Shown here one piece after another: positions 1-11,845 of a DNA stretch of 64,000 bases (position 1 is the first letter of the stretch; each line of letters starts with the position of its first letter). The position numbers were made by a program, and so were the translations under genes. Source of the DNA: Siphonodentalium dalli (lineage: Eukaryota; Mollusca; Scaphopoda; Gadilida; Siphonodentaliidae); NCBI GenBank assembly GCA_032622095.1, contig CP136064.1, positions 47,932,073-47,996,072 of the forward strand, written 5' to 3'. A model generated the notes under the pieces. It had not been told where the DNA came from. It did no database searches and saw only the letters and a list, made by a program, of their open reading frames with translations.

Positions 1-110
1 TTCTCTGATATATGCGAGGCGACCTATGGTCGACTCGCATATATAAGATAATGCACTGGCACAGGGTCTTTAATGTTGCGCCAGCACAGCTCCCGCCATG
101 AAAGGGTTAA
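1..110. mobile_element. Right end of a hairpin element cut by the window edge
   Basis: Begins inside a 67-bp hairpin module (1-60), then GGCACAGGGT, then GCGCCAGCACAGCTCCCGCC and a closing GGGTTAA, the same right end as the elements at 444-911 and 1475-1986. Confidence 0.75.
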
Positions 111-443
111 GTTTCTGAAAACATTTCCATGACCATCTATGTTGAAATTAGCCATCTCTTCGCTACCTTAGCCCTCAATATACCAAATACTCATTCACGA
201 GCAGTTCCCTAGGAAATGTTAAGGTAATCAGTTCAACAAACGACTTATTATCTGACCACTTCCCACCTGTGATAATGAATTACTCTGCTATTATATTATC
301 TGTTTTTCTGTCTGACATCTGCTTTTATTGATTGAACACCTCTCCGGATGAATAATAGACCATTCCAATACAGATTTGTATACCTGAATAGGATAATCCT
401 TTTAGCAAGCATTGCTATGTACAATTTGACGCAACATTAGAGA
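111..443. other. Non-coding, MITE debris
   Basis: No gene seen. It contains pieces (CAACAAACGACTTATTATCTG, ACCATTCCAATAC) of the TTAACCCTTTC family found whole at 16057-16291. Confidence 0.5.
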
Positions 444-911
444 CCCTGTGCCAATGCATTCTCTTATATGCGAGTCGACCATAGGTCGCCTCGCATATAT
501 AAGAGAAAGCATTGGCCTAACAAATTTTATATTATTTTTTATAATTGTTAAAAAATGTAAGAACAAAATGAAAAATAATTATAATTTTTTTTAAAGAATG
601 TAAGAAATGATGATAACAAATGTTAAAATTGTTAAAGAATGTAAGAAAAAATGACAAAAAATTATAACAGTTTTAAAGAATATAAGAAGAAAATGATAAA
701 AATTGTTATAGATTGTAAGAAAAAATATAAAAAATGATAATTGTTTTTAAAGAATATAAGAAAAATTTATAAAAAAAATGATAAAAAATTGTTAGGCCAA
801 TGTATTCTCTTATATATGCGAGGCGACCTGTGGGCGACTCGCATATATAAGAGAATGCATTGGCACAGGGTCTTTGTTGCGCCAGCGCAGCTCCCGTCAT
901 AAAAGGGTTAA
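444..911. mobile_element. Double-hairpin element with TTAA right end
   Basis: CCCTGTGCC ... GGCACAGGG inverted ends with hairpins at 451-515 and 797-863. The core consists of irregular AAAGAATGTAAGAAAAAATG units. The right flank runs through GCGCCAGCGCAGCTCCCG to TTAA at 908-911. Confidence 0.75.
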
Positions 912-975
912 GCTAGACCATTTCAATGTATGTATTTTATAACTGAGTGGGGGGATCCTTTTAGTATAGACAGGG
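912..975. repeat. Fragment of the TTAACCCTTTC MITE family
   Basis: AGACCATTTCAATGTATG ... TTTTAGTATAGACAGGGTTAA matches one end of the family seen at 16057-16291; the rest is missing. A twin fragment is at 1987-2054. Confidence 0.5.
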
Positions 976-1478
976 TTAAAGGTACGGTTGGCCTTGGCGG
1001 TGGGTATCCTGTGAAAATATTTCCACCCGTCAAAAACCGTCACAAACAAAAAGTACAACAAAATGTAGACAGACTTTGTCCGTATACAAATAAGAAATAT
1101 CGCATAAACGGTATGTTATTGTCATATTTTTGACCATTGTTATGTAAACAAAAGCATAAAAAGTTACTTTTCTGGTGTTTTGTTTATATTATGATGGTCA
1201 ACATAAAGAGCGTTCTTTGTGGGTGAATTCCTGATATGGAACGAATAAAGAGCGTTTATGCCATTTGTGTGTGATTAGCCAGCAGCATTGTGTTGTCGTC
1301 TGTAACACAATCAGGCTCTTGCTTAGGTAAAATATAGTAATTATGTATGATAACATGCTGTTTACGCTATGGTCATGGTATATGTGAACGAAACAGTATG
1401 CGTTTTATTGCTTTTCTGTTTACGGTGATTGGAACAAATATGAATATTTTCGACAACTAAGGCCTCACGTGCCTTTAA
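976..1478. mobile_element. TTAA-flanked MITE, family T, copy 1
   Basis: Ends TTAAAGGTACGGTTGGCCTT and AAGGCCTCACGTGCCTTTAA form inverted repeats with TTAA at both outer edges, as expected of piggyBac-type target-site duplication. The interior carries AAAGAGCGTT and CCTGATATGGAA motifs shared by all copies. No transposase. About 500 bp. Confidence 0.75.
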
Positions 1479-1986
1479 CTCCCCACAGCCACACCGAGCT
1501 GTAACAAGGCCAAGCATTGCTAAGTACAATTTGACGCAATATTAGAGACTCTGTGCCAATGAATTCTCTTATATATGCGAGCCGACCATAGGTCGCCTCG
1601 CATATATAAGAGAATGCATTGGCCTAACAAATTTTATACAAAATGAAAAAAAATGATCAAAAATTGTTAAAGAATTTAAGAAATAATGATAAAAAATGAT
1701 ATATTTTTTTAAAGAATATAAGAAATAATGATAAAAATGATAAAATTGTTAAAGAATGCAAGAAAAAATTACAAAAAATTATAACAGTTTTAAAGAATAT
1801 AAGAAAAAATGATAAATATTATTAAAGAATGTAAGAAAAATTGATAAAAAAAAATGATAAAAATTGTTAGGTCAATGCATTCTCTTATATATGCCAGGCG
1901 ACCTATGGTCGACTCGCATATATAAGAGAATGCATTGGCACGGGGTCTTTGTTGCGCCAGCGCAGCTCCCGCCATGAATGGGTTAA
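1475..1986. mobile_element. Double-hairpin element between TTAA sites
   Basis: TTAA at 1475-1478 and 1983-1986; hairpins at 1556-1622 and 1872-1938 facing each other across an AT-rich core. The left TTAA is shared with the preceding family T element. Confidence 0.75.
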
Positions 1987-2054
1987 GATAGACCATTCCA
2001 ATGTATGTATTTTATAACTGAGTGAGAGAATCCTTTTAGTATAGAAAGGGTTAA
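1987..2054. repeat. Fragment of the TTAACCCTTTC MITE family
   Basis: AGACCATTCCAATGTATG ... TTTTAGTATAGAAAGGGTTAA; same truncated piece as 912-975. Confidence 0.5.
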
Positions 2055-2408
2055 TTTCCCACAGTCACACCGAGCTGTAACAAAGGGCAAGCATTGCTTA
2101 ATACAATTCGACGCAACATTAGAGACCCTGTGCCAATACATTCTCTTATATATGCGAGTCGATCATAGGTCGCCTCGCATATATGAGAGAATGCATTGGC
2201 CTAACAAAATGAAAAAAAAAGAATTTCTTTTTAAAGAATGTAAGAAGTAATGATACAAAATTATAAAAATTGTTAAAGAATGTGAGAAAGAATTATAAAA
2301 TTTATAAAGAATGTAAGAAATAATCATAAAAAAAAGATAAAATAATTAAAGAATGTAAGAAAAAATGATAAAAAATAATAACAGTTTAAAAAAATATAAG
2401 AAAAAAAC
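2051..2408. mobile_element. Left half of a double-hairpin element
   Basis: TTAATTTCCCACAGTCACACC left end, one hairpin at 2133-2199, AT-rich core, then an abrupt join to family T sequence near 2409. The second hairpin is missing. Confidence 0.65.
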
Positions 2409-2836
2409 CTTGTTCTTATACCAATCAGAAATATGGCACAAACATGTTATTGTCAAATGTTTTTCCTTTGTTATGTAAACAAAAGCAAAAAAAACGTTAC
2501 GGAACATGGCTTTTATTTAGATCCGAATATGGTAAACATAAAGAGCGTTATTTGTTACTGTTTTCCTGATATGGAAATAATAAAGAGCGTTTATATCATT
2601 TGTGCGTGATTAACCAATAGAATTGCGATGTGTTATGTAAAAAGAAGCAATACTTCTGTAACACGAGCAGGTTCTTGTTTACGTACACCATCATACGCCT
2701 TGACGACAATATACTATTTACGCGCTGATTATGTTTGGCATATGAACAAAACTATATATATTTTAATATTCCTTCCGTTGATGGCGATTTGAACAAATAT
2801 GAATATTTCTGCAACGAACATCGCCCGTGCCTTTAA
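2409..2836. mobile_element. Family T MITE, left end missing
   Basis: Interior AAGAGCGTT and CCTGATATGGAA motifs and right end CGCCCGTGCCTTTAA at 2822-2836. The left terminal repeat was lost at the join with the preceding hairpin element. Confidence 0.65.
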
Positions 2837-3036
2837 CCATTTCTTTGCTAAGTGTATTCTCCTAAAACGTTACAGAAGTAAATATTGGAATGGTCTATTA
2901 TTAATTTTGAGGGGTATTCAGGAAATATTAACAGACAGACACAACGATAATATTTGTGTGGAAGTATTGTTATTGGTGGGAAATGTTCAGATAATAAGTT
3001 CAACAAACGGCATGTTTGTTGAACTTATTACCTTAA
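2833..3036. mobile_element. TTAACCATTTC-type MITE
   Basis: TTAA at 2833-2836 and 3033-3036. Left end TTAACCATTTCTTTGCTAAG resembles the family at 16057. The small palindrome AACAAACGGCATGTTTGTT is near the right end. Confidence 0.55.
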
Positions 3037-3384
3037 CATGATATTCGATTTATTTAGTGTTGACTGTAAGCTAAAGATGGGTTATAATGGTGGTTGAACA
3101 ATTTTGTCAACATGAAAAGAAACATTTAAAATGGACCTATATTGTTTCTTGAAGGTGTCCTTACTTCCTCTTTGGTTGTGATAAGGAAATCAATATTATT
3201 ATAGTTTTAACCCCAGCCCTTTCGAGATCGTTTTCCCTCGCTAAATATGGTTGTCATAAACATTGATCTCAAATTCGTAGCAATTCTATACGGAATGCAT
3301 TAACCTCGTCCACTAAATTCTACTCGAGTCTTGCTAAAGCTCGGCTCGAATCGAATTTAGTGCACTCGGTTAATACATGTCCTA
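3037..3384. other. Non-coding
   Basis: No gene. A loose hairpin lies at 3317-3365 (CACTAAATTCTACTCGAG ... CGAATTTAGTG). Confidence 0.5.
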
Positions 3385-3848
3385 TATGTGACCCGCCATA
3401 TCAAATCCAGTCATAAGTCGGGATATTTGTTTACCCTGTGCCAATGCATTCTCTTATATATGCGAGTCGACCATAGGTCGCCTCGCATATATAAGAGAAT
3501 GCATTGGCCTAACAATTTTTTACAATCTTAATAATTTTTTCTTGTATTCTTTAACAATTTTATAATTGCACCCATACAGAGCCCCAGACAAAAATGAGCA
3601 GACGACACTCTTCTATATGCTTCTATATATGTGTGAGGCTCCCTGCAGGGTAATGGATGTTTTTTATTTTATGTCCTAAAAATTGTAAGAAATATTTATT
3701 TAAAAAAAACGATAAAAAATTGTTAGGCCAATGCATTCTCTTATATATGCGAGCGACCTATGGTCGACTCGCATATATAAGAGAATGCATTGGCACAGGG
3801 TAAAACAAATCCCGACTTACGACTGGATTTGATATGTCGGGTCACATA
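3385..3848. mobile_element. TATGTGACCC foldback MITE, copy 1
   Basis: Nested inverted repeats: outer TATGTGACCCGCCATATC ... GATATGTCGGGTCACATA, then ATCCAGTC/GACTGGAT and ACCCTGTGCC/GGCACAGGGT, then one 67-bp hairpin module on each side (3441-3507 and 3728-3793). The AT-rich core contains AGCCCCAGACAAAAATGAGC. It has no ORF. Related copies are at 7185, 33461, 47414 and 57915. Confidence 0.85.
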
Positions 3849-4391
3849 TAATTGCGACTCATTTGAGATCCCCTATCAATATGCAGCGACGCTCGTTCAG
3901 AATTATTGCCTTGTGTAAATCTGCGAAAAATTCGTGCCTCTTTAAACGGACATGGCTCATTCGAACCTCCAAATGTTTTTCTACGTAATTTGGAGCGACG
4001 GATACGATATGTCGATAAATAAACGACTTTTGATATACCGGCTTCATATACTCTGAAAAAACACTTGCCAAAGACACAGCCATTTTTCAGCCGTTTTCAA
4101 CTTTTTGCCAGAAATCAGACAAACGCTCTTTATTGCTGCCATATCAGGAATAGACTACCACGGAACGCTTTTTTCTGTTCCATGTCGTGCAAATGACTGT
4201 TTTGTGTTTGGGACACAAAAACCGTATTCACAGTTGTATTTTTCATTACTTCAATGTGTCTTTTTGGGTTACAGAATGCTCGTAGAAAGGTCACGTTTTA
4301 TTCAGATATTTAACGACTTATTTCGATACTGAGAAAAATTCAAAACCGAATAATATTATGTGTATTTTGGAGCGCAAACCGCCATGTGGCT
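3849..4391. other. Non-coding, one short ORF of doubtful meaning
   Basis: A 74-aa minus-strand frame (4083-3859) starts with ATG but has no recognisable domain. 4105-4330 has the AACGCTCTTTATT and CCATATCAGGAA motifs of family T, so this stretch is probably old MITE sequence. Confidence 0.4.
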
Positions 4392-4874
4392 TTAAAGACA
4401 CGGTTGGACTTGGCGGTGGGTATCCTGTGAAAATATATCCACCCGTCAAAAACAGCAACAAACAGAAAGAACATCAAAATGTAGATAGACTTTGTCCGTA
4501 TACAAATAAGAAATATCGCATAAACAGTATGTTATGGTCATATGTTTGACCATTGTTATGTAAACAAAATCATAAAAAGTTACTTTTCTGGTGTTTGTTT
4601 ATATTATGATGGTCAACATAAAAAGCGTTCTTTGTTGGTGAATACCTGATATGGAACTAATAAAGAGCGTCTATGCCATTTGTATGTTATTAGCCAGTAG
4701 CATTGTGCTGTCTTCTGTAACACAATCAGGCTGTTGCTTAGGTAAAATATCGTAGGTCTTTATGATAACTTGCTGTATACGCGATGGTCATGGTATATAT
4801 GAACGGAACTGTATGCGTTTTAATGTTTTTCTGTTTACGGTGTTTGGATTAATTAAGGCCGCACGTGCCTTTAA
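4392..4874. mobile_element. TTAA-flanked MITE, family T, copy 2
   Basis: TTAA at 4392-4395 and 4871-4874; ends AAGACACGGTTGGACTT and AAGGCCGCACGTGCCTTTAA. Confidence 0.75.
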
Positions 4875-6113
4875 TGGGTATATATTAAAATTATGCGTAT
4901 TTCAGACGCTGTGTTTGCTGAAATGGTTCGAACGGTGTGGTTGGAATTATCTTTAATATTAGTTAAATGTTAATGTTTCCGATGGTCAATGTACACATGT
5001 ACTCACTTATCAATTTGATTTATTGCAATAAGAGTACAATATGTCTTTAAACTGACTGGGTGCCTACTCTGGCACATTTCATGGCGGCCATTCGGTCGCG
5101 ACCACATGCATGCTGCTAGCAATTTTCCCTATTACAACATTGTCGCTATATATATGTCTTCACAAAATGCAAACGGTAGTAAACACCAAGAGCCTCTACT
5201 AACATGTACATATACTTGTTCGGGCTATCGGGAATCATTTGATTGTTATGAAAATATACAAATTTGCATTTTATTGACTTACCGTATCCCGTATAGGAAT
5301 TACCAAGATATCCACATTCCTCCAAATTAATAGTTTTGTGTCCTTCTATCGAAGAATCTGCGCCCAGTCACACAAACGTTCACACGTCAATCACAAACAA
5401 CCAGTTTCGTAGTGATCTTATGAGAACATTTTCCCATTAAGGCCGCTATTATTAAACACTATGTTTCGGCTATTCACTACCTGGTGTAATTTGGTATATA
5501 TACGTGTAGGTCATCTAATATAATTATTACTTTCTTCAGAAATGGGCAAAATTGGGACCGATTTTTAGGCTTGATCTGAGTTGAGGGACATCTCAATGTG
5601 TCATTCCGATCGATACATGGCTGTTTCGATAAGAAATGAGAATTATTTCACGCACATTGGAAGAATGAACGATAATACCAAGCCACGGCCCTCATCCTGA
5701 TATATATCCCATGAATGATATATGATAAATATTGATTTTTTAAACTAAAATCATAATAGTAATTATACATTTCTTCATAAAAACGTATGATTGTGATAAA
5801 AATTATAAAGTTTGTGAAATATCGAAAGTTATTATCTTCGGCTGAACAAGATTTAAAAATGTCTTCAATGTGCATGAGGCTGAGTAGGGGGCTTTTTGTT
5901 GGAAAGGTATGGAGTGGGCAAACAAACACATTTTAACTTTGGCCTGAACTGAACACATTGAATGCCTATTATGGAACTTATGTATGCGTCATTCTTCTCG
6001 AAATAACGGCGCTGATTTCACTACGACGAAGCGCCAAGTGGGCTGAAGTTCTCGTGAATTATATGCGATATGATGGAAAGGCACCCCACGGTGAGATGTC
6101 AATAAATATATAT
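4875..6113. other. Non-coding
   Basis: No gene or clear repeat seen; short frames only, none with a recognisable motif. Confidence 0.5.
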
Positions 6114-6305
6114 AAGTTATTTCATTAATATGTTTTGGTTGGGTGGCCACCGCTGTCAGAATGGGTTATAGTTACTGTTAATACAATGAACAAAATATTT
6201 CTAAAATCTACTTTAAATAAATTAATAAAATTCATAAAAATACATATATGTTATTTCATGAATATGTTTTTGGTTGGGTGGCCACCGCTGTCAGAATGGG
6301 GTTGG
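6114..6305. repeat. Local direct duplication
   Basis: About 57 bp containing GGTTGGGTGGCCACCGCTGT occurs at 6114-6172 and again at 6246-6303, with about 130 bp between starts. Confidence 0.75.
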
Positions 6306-6493
6306 TAAAGAAACCACGTTTTTCCTTTACCTACATGTATAGGACTAATGTGTCTTAACATCTGAACCATGCTTTCCCTTCCTATTTTACGGAGATAAAA
6401 ACATTTTGTAAATATTTTTTCCAAGTAATGAACATCAATAGGATTGGAAGGCACAGGGGTCCGAGAACATTTAAAAAAATTATTTTATTATAT

Positions 6494-7795
6494 TATTTTT
6501 AGAAGGGTCACAGCTGGATTTTCGAGGAAATAATATCAACACGTTTGGGGAAAATGACTCCAAAAACACTAGTTTTCAAAATATGAAATATGTTTACAGC
6601 ATAAACATTTCCATAGATATTAGTCTGCATTACTGACAACCATAAATATGATAAAGCAAAAACAAGTTTCCAAACAATGAAGCCCAAATTCAAAACCTGA
6701 TCGATTTCCCCCCAGCATCTAGCTATTTCTGCAAAAAAAAAAACGAAACGTCTTTCTAACGATTTAACGCGGCCACGTGCTAGTATATATACTCGACCGA
6801 ACTGCATGCATATATCTAGCGCAACAAACCAACAACAACCACAAGATGAAAGAAAACATTTAGGTTTTATTCATTTCACTAGGCCAATCTCCGACGTGTC
6901 AAAATATCCATCACATTCCATTTTGAAACACATTTCACACCATGATGCTGTAATGTCATTGGTGCAAATCAGTTATTTTCGGTTTCGCAGCCAATCGTTT
7001 GTTCTCTTATTCTCATCGTTTGTCAGCATTTTCTTATCGACAGAATAAAAAATAGGTAAAGCGGAAACAATGAATTGTCATCTTTGGAAGTTATGGTCAT
7101 AAACACTATAGGCGCAATGTGTGTTATTCTAAATCATACTTAATGCGATTCTCGGCTGGGTAGCCTGATTTATTTTTTGGGAAATATGTGACCCGCTATA
7201 TCAAATCCAATCGGAAATCGGGATTTTTTTACCCTGTGCCAATGCATTCTCGTATATATGCGAGTCGACCATAGCCTAACAATGTTTTATCATTTTTTTT
7301 TTAAATAAATGTTTCTTACAATTTTTAGGACATAAAATTAAAAAAACATCCATTACCATGCAGGGAGCCCCACACATATATAGAAGCACCTAGAAGAGTG
7401 TCGTCTGCTCATGTTTGTCTGGGGCTCTGTATGGGTGAAATTTAAAAAATGTTAAAGAATACAAGAACAAATTATTAAAATTGTAATATATAAGAGAATG
7501 CATTGGCACAGGGTAAAACAAATCCCGACTTCCGACTGGATTTGATATGGCGGGTCACATATGTGTTACTTGATGATTATTGTATCGAATTGTAAAAATC
7601 GATCAGGTTTTGAATTTGTGATTAGATTTTTTCAAACTTGTTTTGCTTTATCACATTTTAATATCTAAGGAAGGGGTAGTGCTGTCAATGCATTATATAT
7701 TTTGAAAAATAGTGTTTTTAAAGCAACTTCCCCCCAAAATTGGGAGGAATATTTCATCGAAAATCCAGCTGTGTTCCTTCTAAAAATAATACAAT
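6494..7795. mobile_element. 1.3 kb inverted-repeat element
   Basis: Left arm 6494-6615 and right arm about 7675-7795 are inverted copies (left core AGAAGGGTCACAGCTGGATT, right core AATCCAGCTGTGTTCCTTCT), then AAAACACT blocks further in. It carries a nested hairpin element at 7185-7563. No coding region recognised inside. Superfamily unknown. Confidence 0.65.
7185..7563. mobile_element. TATGTGACCC foldback MITE, copy 2 (hairpins truncated)
   Basis: Same outer ends and core as copy 1. The left hairpin stops after its loop (about 7239-7275) and the right hairpin keeps only its outer arm (7482-7505), so about half of each module is deleted. It is nested in the 6494-7795 element. Confidence 0.8.
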
Positions 7796-7821
7796 AACAT
7801 AAGTTTAAACTGCTCCCAGAC

Positions 7822-8508
7822 CAGGGGTGGCACCAGCAAATCCCCGACAGGGGAGCTGTGCTCCCCGACAGGGGGGCTACACTAAATTACACCATATTGC
7901 ATGTTGGTATGTGAAATGAGCGCACATAGTGTTTGTGGCGAACCAATGAACAAAACCATATTAAAGTAATTATAGTCTCTTAGCTGGAGCCTGGATAATT
8001 CTAATTGATCTGCAGATGAGATAACTTGAAGATTAAAACCCATGAATTGTTGTGAAAATTCCTATATTCTAGGGAGGCCACTTGTCTTCTGTGTCAGTTC
8101 TAATTTCTAATTTCATTAGTTGCAAGTGCCAGCATGGTGTTTCACTGTCGGGGATATAGCTAACATGTGGCCATACTGTAGGTACTCGATGCCAGAGTAG
8201 CCAGCAATGATAAAGCACACATGTTTCAATAGATTTTCATTACCACTAAAACGCTGATGGTGTAACAATACAGGGGAATACCCCCGGATTTAATGGGAAC
8301 ATGTGCCATGAATATTTTGTGTGGGATATATTCCGCTGTATGTTCTCTCTCTGACACTTTCCCACACTGACAGTCTGTACATGATTACTTCATTTTATAC
8401 ACACAACCGACTTACATATAGAAAATCCCCGACAACTCCTCCCCTAGAGGCTAGAGCTCCCCGACAAGGGGACTGTAGGCCCCCGTGCCCCCACTGGCAC
8501 CACCCCTG
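7822..8508. mobile_element. hAT-type non-autonomous transposon with 8-bp target duplication
   Basis: Terminal inverted repeats CAGGGGTGGCACCAG (7822 on) and CTGGCACCACCCCTG (to 8508). Flanks: TCCCAGAC at 7814-7821 and CCCCAGAC at 8509-8516, an 8-bp direct repeat with one mismatch. CAGGG-type ends plus an 8-bp duplication are the hallmark of the hAT superfamily. 687 bp, no transposase frame, so non-autonomous. Internal sub-ends repeat a CCCCGACAGGGG-like motif. Confidence 0.85.
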
Positions 8509-8984
8509 CCCCAGACCATTGTGTTGGAAGGTCATGTCTTAAGTGCATCCATTTGAGTTACAGCTAGGCGCCAACTGCATTCTAAATATCTAAATATGTC
8601 CCGTTCTATTTTACACCATATTAAGCATAATTTCCTTAGCCAAATTTCCCCTCACCAGGCACATTAAAAGTGAATAAAAGGCGATTTGTTCATACGTCCC
8701 CCAGTTAAGGTGGCTCTATTTTATTCTATGTGATAGTATCGGATGGTTGTATACGAATGTGCTTGTGGATTATCTGGTATGCTGTGTCAGATTGTATGCG
8801 TGTGAATTTATGGTATTGCTGTACATGTGTATGTGCCATGTATTAGAGTGTATGGGGCGCATGTATACGTGCATATGTTCGGCGTGTTCATGTAAGCCCG
8901 CAGTCGCTTGGGGTTTGTGTGGTTGTTTTCGTTTTTGTTTTATTTCATATGTTGTGCGTTGCATGTATTTGGTCGGACGCAAGC
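8509..8984. other. Non-coding
   Basis: No gene seen. A frame reading across 8770-9186 is produced by the inverted-repeat element that follows and is not credible as a gene. Confidence 0.5.
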
Positions 8985-9603
8985 ATTGTATTAGATCATG
9001 ATATGAATCTCTACGCTGACTAACGCCAGTAGAGATCACATTCCACAAGTACAAAACCTGGGATGTTTTGAAATTTTGACAGGGAACATTATAAAGTCGA
9101 AAAATAACGCGCCGAATATACTTCTTAGTTATTATCTGTTCCTTAATAATGTTCCATAATAGGAGAAGTTCCATAATTGTAAGCAATGCTAAGCAAAATC
9201 GCTCACACAGTCACTTAAATCGGAAAATTCAAGTTGGAACCTTCACCTATAGTGAAATAGGTGAAGGTTCCAACTTGAATTTTCCGATTTAAGGACTGTG
9301 TGAGCGAATTTGCTTAGCATTGCTTACAATTATGGAACTTCTCCTGGGCAATTATAATTCAATGTTTATTACGATATCGGCTCACAAAAGTCACAGAAAA
9401 GCATGAAATTTCGAGTTGGGACCTTCACCGCCAATGAATTATATTATTAAGAAACAGATAATAATTAAAATATATCTGTCTCGTGATATTTTTTACTTTA
9501 TAAGGTTCTCTGTCAAAAAGTTCCCGGCTCTTGTACTGTGGAATATGAGTCTATACGTGCATTAGCCAGCGTAGAGATTCGTGGCATGATCTAGCATTGT
9601 ATG
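8985..9603. mobile_element. Nested foldback element with a perfect inner palindrome
   Basis: Outer inverted arms (left AGATCATGATATGAATCTCT, right CATGATCTAGCATTGTATG) enclose an inner, almost perfect palindrome at 9162-9347 whose midpoint is a GTGAAAT-like turn near 9252. A third, diverged copy of the inner arm lies at 9378-9433. No ORF of its own. Confidence 0.75.
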
Positions 9604-9769
9604 TGGGTTTTATAGTTTTTTATTATTATGATTTCTCTGTATATTGTGTGTATATTTTCTGGAAACAATAATTGAATAAAATTTGCTTCCAACTGCATGA
9701 AAATGTTTTGTTGTTAACAAACATACACTGTAGTTTTATTTGATTATGCACCGGAATAATCAGTATTAA

Positions 9770-10260
9770 AAATCTAAGTGTACAAGCTACGGTTAAAATG
9801 GACGGATCGCACCAATATTCAAACTTGACCAATATTTTCATGTGAGTAATCCATGCTCCAAATTTGAAAACACTCAGATAACCAAAACTAAAGATATAAT
9901 CCGGAAACGAAAATAATCGGCACATTCTAAGTCGTCAAGAGCCATAACTTCGTTAAAATGTGTGGACAAAACCCAAATTCGAACTTGAATTGTATTTTAA
10001 TGTGAGCAATCCAAATATCAAATTTGAAAGCAGTCCAATAACTGTAACTAATGGTATCCGGAAACAAAAATAATCAACAAGGACCGTATAACTCTGGTAA
10101 AGTGGGCGGGCCTCGATCACCCATATTAGAACTTAACCTGTGCCCCTAACCAATAAGCTAATATACCAATTATTGTTAAATTTCATTATTAATTATTACT
10201 GAATATATCATCCGGAAACAATCGGGGACGGACACCGGTGATTTCTATAATCAGTCGGGG
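9770..10260. repeat. Diverged tandem repeat of about 165 bp, three units
   Basis: Units share CCAAATTTGAAA, TCCGGAAACRAAAATAATC and a TAACTTCGTTAAAATG-type block; the third is degenerate and runs into GTCGGGGACGAACAT. Confidence 0.6.
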
Positions 10261-10327
10261 ACGAACATAATGTGAAATCACCATCACTATAGTATCAAAC
10301 ATACATTAAGAACATCTCCAAAATAAT

Positions 10328-10519
10328 CTAAATATAATGTGATAACTTGCATAGAAGCTCACAATTAAACAATGGGATGGTCATATCTGCGTTATCATTC
10401 TTGAAACTAGTATTGTTATATTTTCCATCTTTCAGTACCACAAAGTGAGTCATATATATAGAGGACAGAGCACAATGCACCAAAATAAACCCATAGGATA
10501 GGAGCGTGGTCGTCTTCAT
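10328..10519 (-). CDS. Candidate first exon or small secreted protein
   Basis: 63 aa from a true ATG at 10519. It begins MKTTTLLSYGFILVHCAL, a convincing secretion signal, and the mature part has a Cys-x-x-x-Cys (CELLC) near its end, vaguely like the start of a PAN/apple domain. Upstream on the minus strand there is a CTATATAC motif about 75 bp before the ATG and an ATTGG (CCAAT) between. No later exon was recognised; the sequence toward lower coordinates is tandem repeat. It may be a stranded first exon, a short peptide gene or chance. Confidence 0.3.
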   Translation of the reverse strand: MKTTTLLSYGFILVHCALSSIYMTHFVVLKDGKYNNTSFKNDNADMTIPLFNCELLCKLSHYI

Positions 10520-10804
10520 TTACGCCACCGGTGTAAGATGTTTTGGAAATTTTAATAACCCATGGACCAATGGGCGAATGCATTATGGGTATATAGGTAT
10601 TCTCGTACTTGAGTAAACCGTACCGATAGAGTCATGATAGTCCGACACAGATTAGAACATGTGCTGATATTGGCATTATAAACAACACCCTTTGAAAAGC
10701 ATGCGATCGTGTGATAATCAAAGATGGAAAGCTGAAGGGAACATGCTAGTTGCTAATTGCTGGTTGCTAGTTATACTATAATCAAAATCAAAGGGACATG
10801 TCAC
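10520..10804. other. Non-coding
   Basis: Contains only the possible promoter motifs for the minus-strand ORF ending at 10519, and GCTAGTTGCTAATTGCTGGT repeats. Confidence 0.4.
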
Positions 10805-11085
10805 AGGTATAGCTGACTTAGGTTTTTCTGCACGGGCTCCAATTTGGGGCTCAATATTTTAAGGGCCAATCTTAGAAAATATTTATGGGCCCATACCTTT
10901 GAATTCTTGGCATATAATATGAATGTTGCGGTATATATGGACCCTCCTGCATTGGGGCATGACACAGGTACAGTTGACTTAAGTTTTGTTCTGTGCGGGC
11001 TCCAATTTGGGGTTCAATATTTTAAGGGCCAATTTTAGAAATTTATGGGTCCATACCTTTGAACTCTGGGCATATAATATGAATG
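10805..11085. repeat. Tandem duplication of about 160 bp
   Basis: Both copies carry GGGCTCCAATTTGGGG, TATTTTAAGGGCCAAT and GCATATAATATGAATGTTG. The second ends in a G-run at 11086-11094. Confidence 0.8.
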
Positions 11086-11104
11086 TTGGGGGGGGGCATG
11101 TCTC

Positions 11105-11215
11105 TATTCCGAAGGTTTGCTATTCCGAAGGTCCACTATTCCGAAGGTTCTCTATTCTCAATGTTCGCTATTCCGAAGGTTCGCTATTCCGAAGGTTTTT
11201 GTTATTTTAAGGTTA
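11105..11215. repeat. 18-bp minisatellite
   Basis: Five to six units of TTCGCTATTCCGAAGG with small changes. Confidence 0.8.
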
Positions 11216-11845
11216 ATTCTATATTCTAAAGTATTGAGAGGGTTCATTGTCACGAAGATTCTTTTTATGGAGGAAATAACTTAAAACATTAAACAATAAA
11301 TGTGATTTTGTTTTGTTTTCGCGTGTTTTCTTGATATTTAATGTCATTACGTATGACGTTATTTCTCAATACATATTCACACAACGCAGCCCACACAATT
11401 GCTATGTTTCCATGCGATTTAATGTCATTACGTGTGAGGTAATATCTCAATAATCTCAGAAGCAAGAATACTCCAGCTAAAGGCGGATTATAACAGTGGG
11501 GCTATAACGCTTAATGAATACTGGAGGCTATAACAAACTGCGTAGCAGAATGTCGCTGAATAGACGAGTATGAGATGAACCTAACTGCAATTGTGACTTT
11601 GTATTGACTTTAAAGGCCCACTTAATTTTCGAGTCATCGATTTTTTTTATAGTATATACGGTTTTAATAACAATTTATGCCATAAAATATGAATAAAATA
11701 CTAAAATTCATCACCATTTGAAACACAGAATAATTCTATCTCCTAGTTTGAAACATCCTGAAACACCTTGAAAAAACCGCGTCAAGTCGTGCGTCGTACT
11801 GACTAGCAACTAGCAATTAGCAACTAGCATATGTCCCCTTCGGCT
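11216..11845. other. Non-coding
   Basis: No gene seen. The motif ATTTAATGTCATTACGT is present twice (11337, 11418). CAACTAGCAATTAGCAACTAGC at 11810 echoes 10745-10775. Confidence 0.5.

Noticed and set aside
8770-9186. 138-aa minus-strand ORF
   Set aside because: It runs through the arm of an inverted-repeat element and has no domain or signal.
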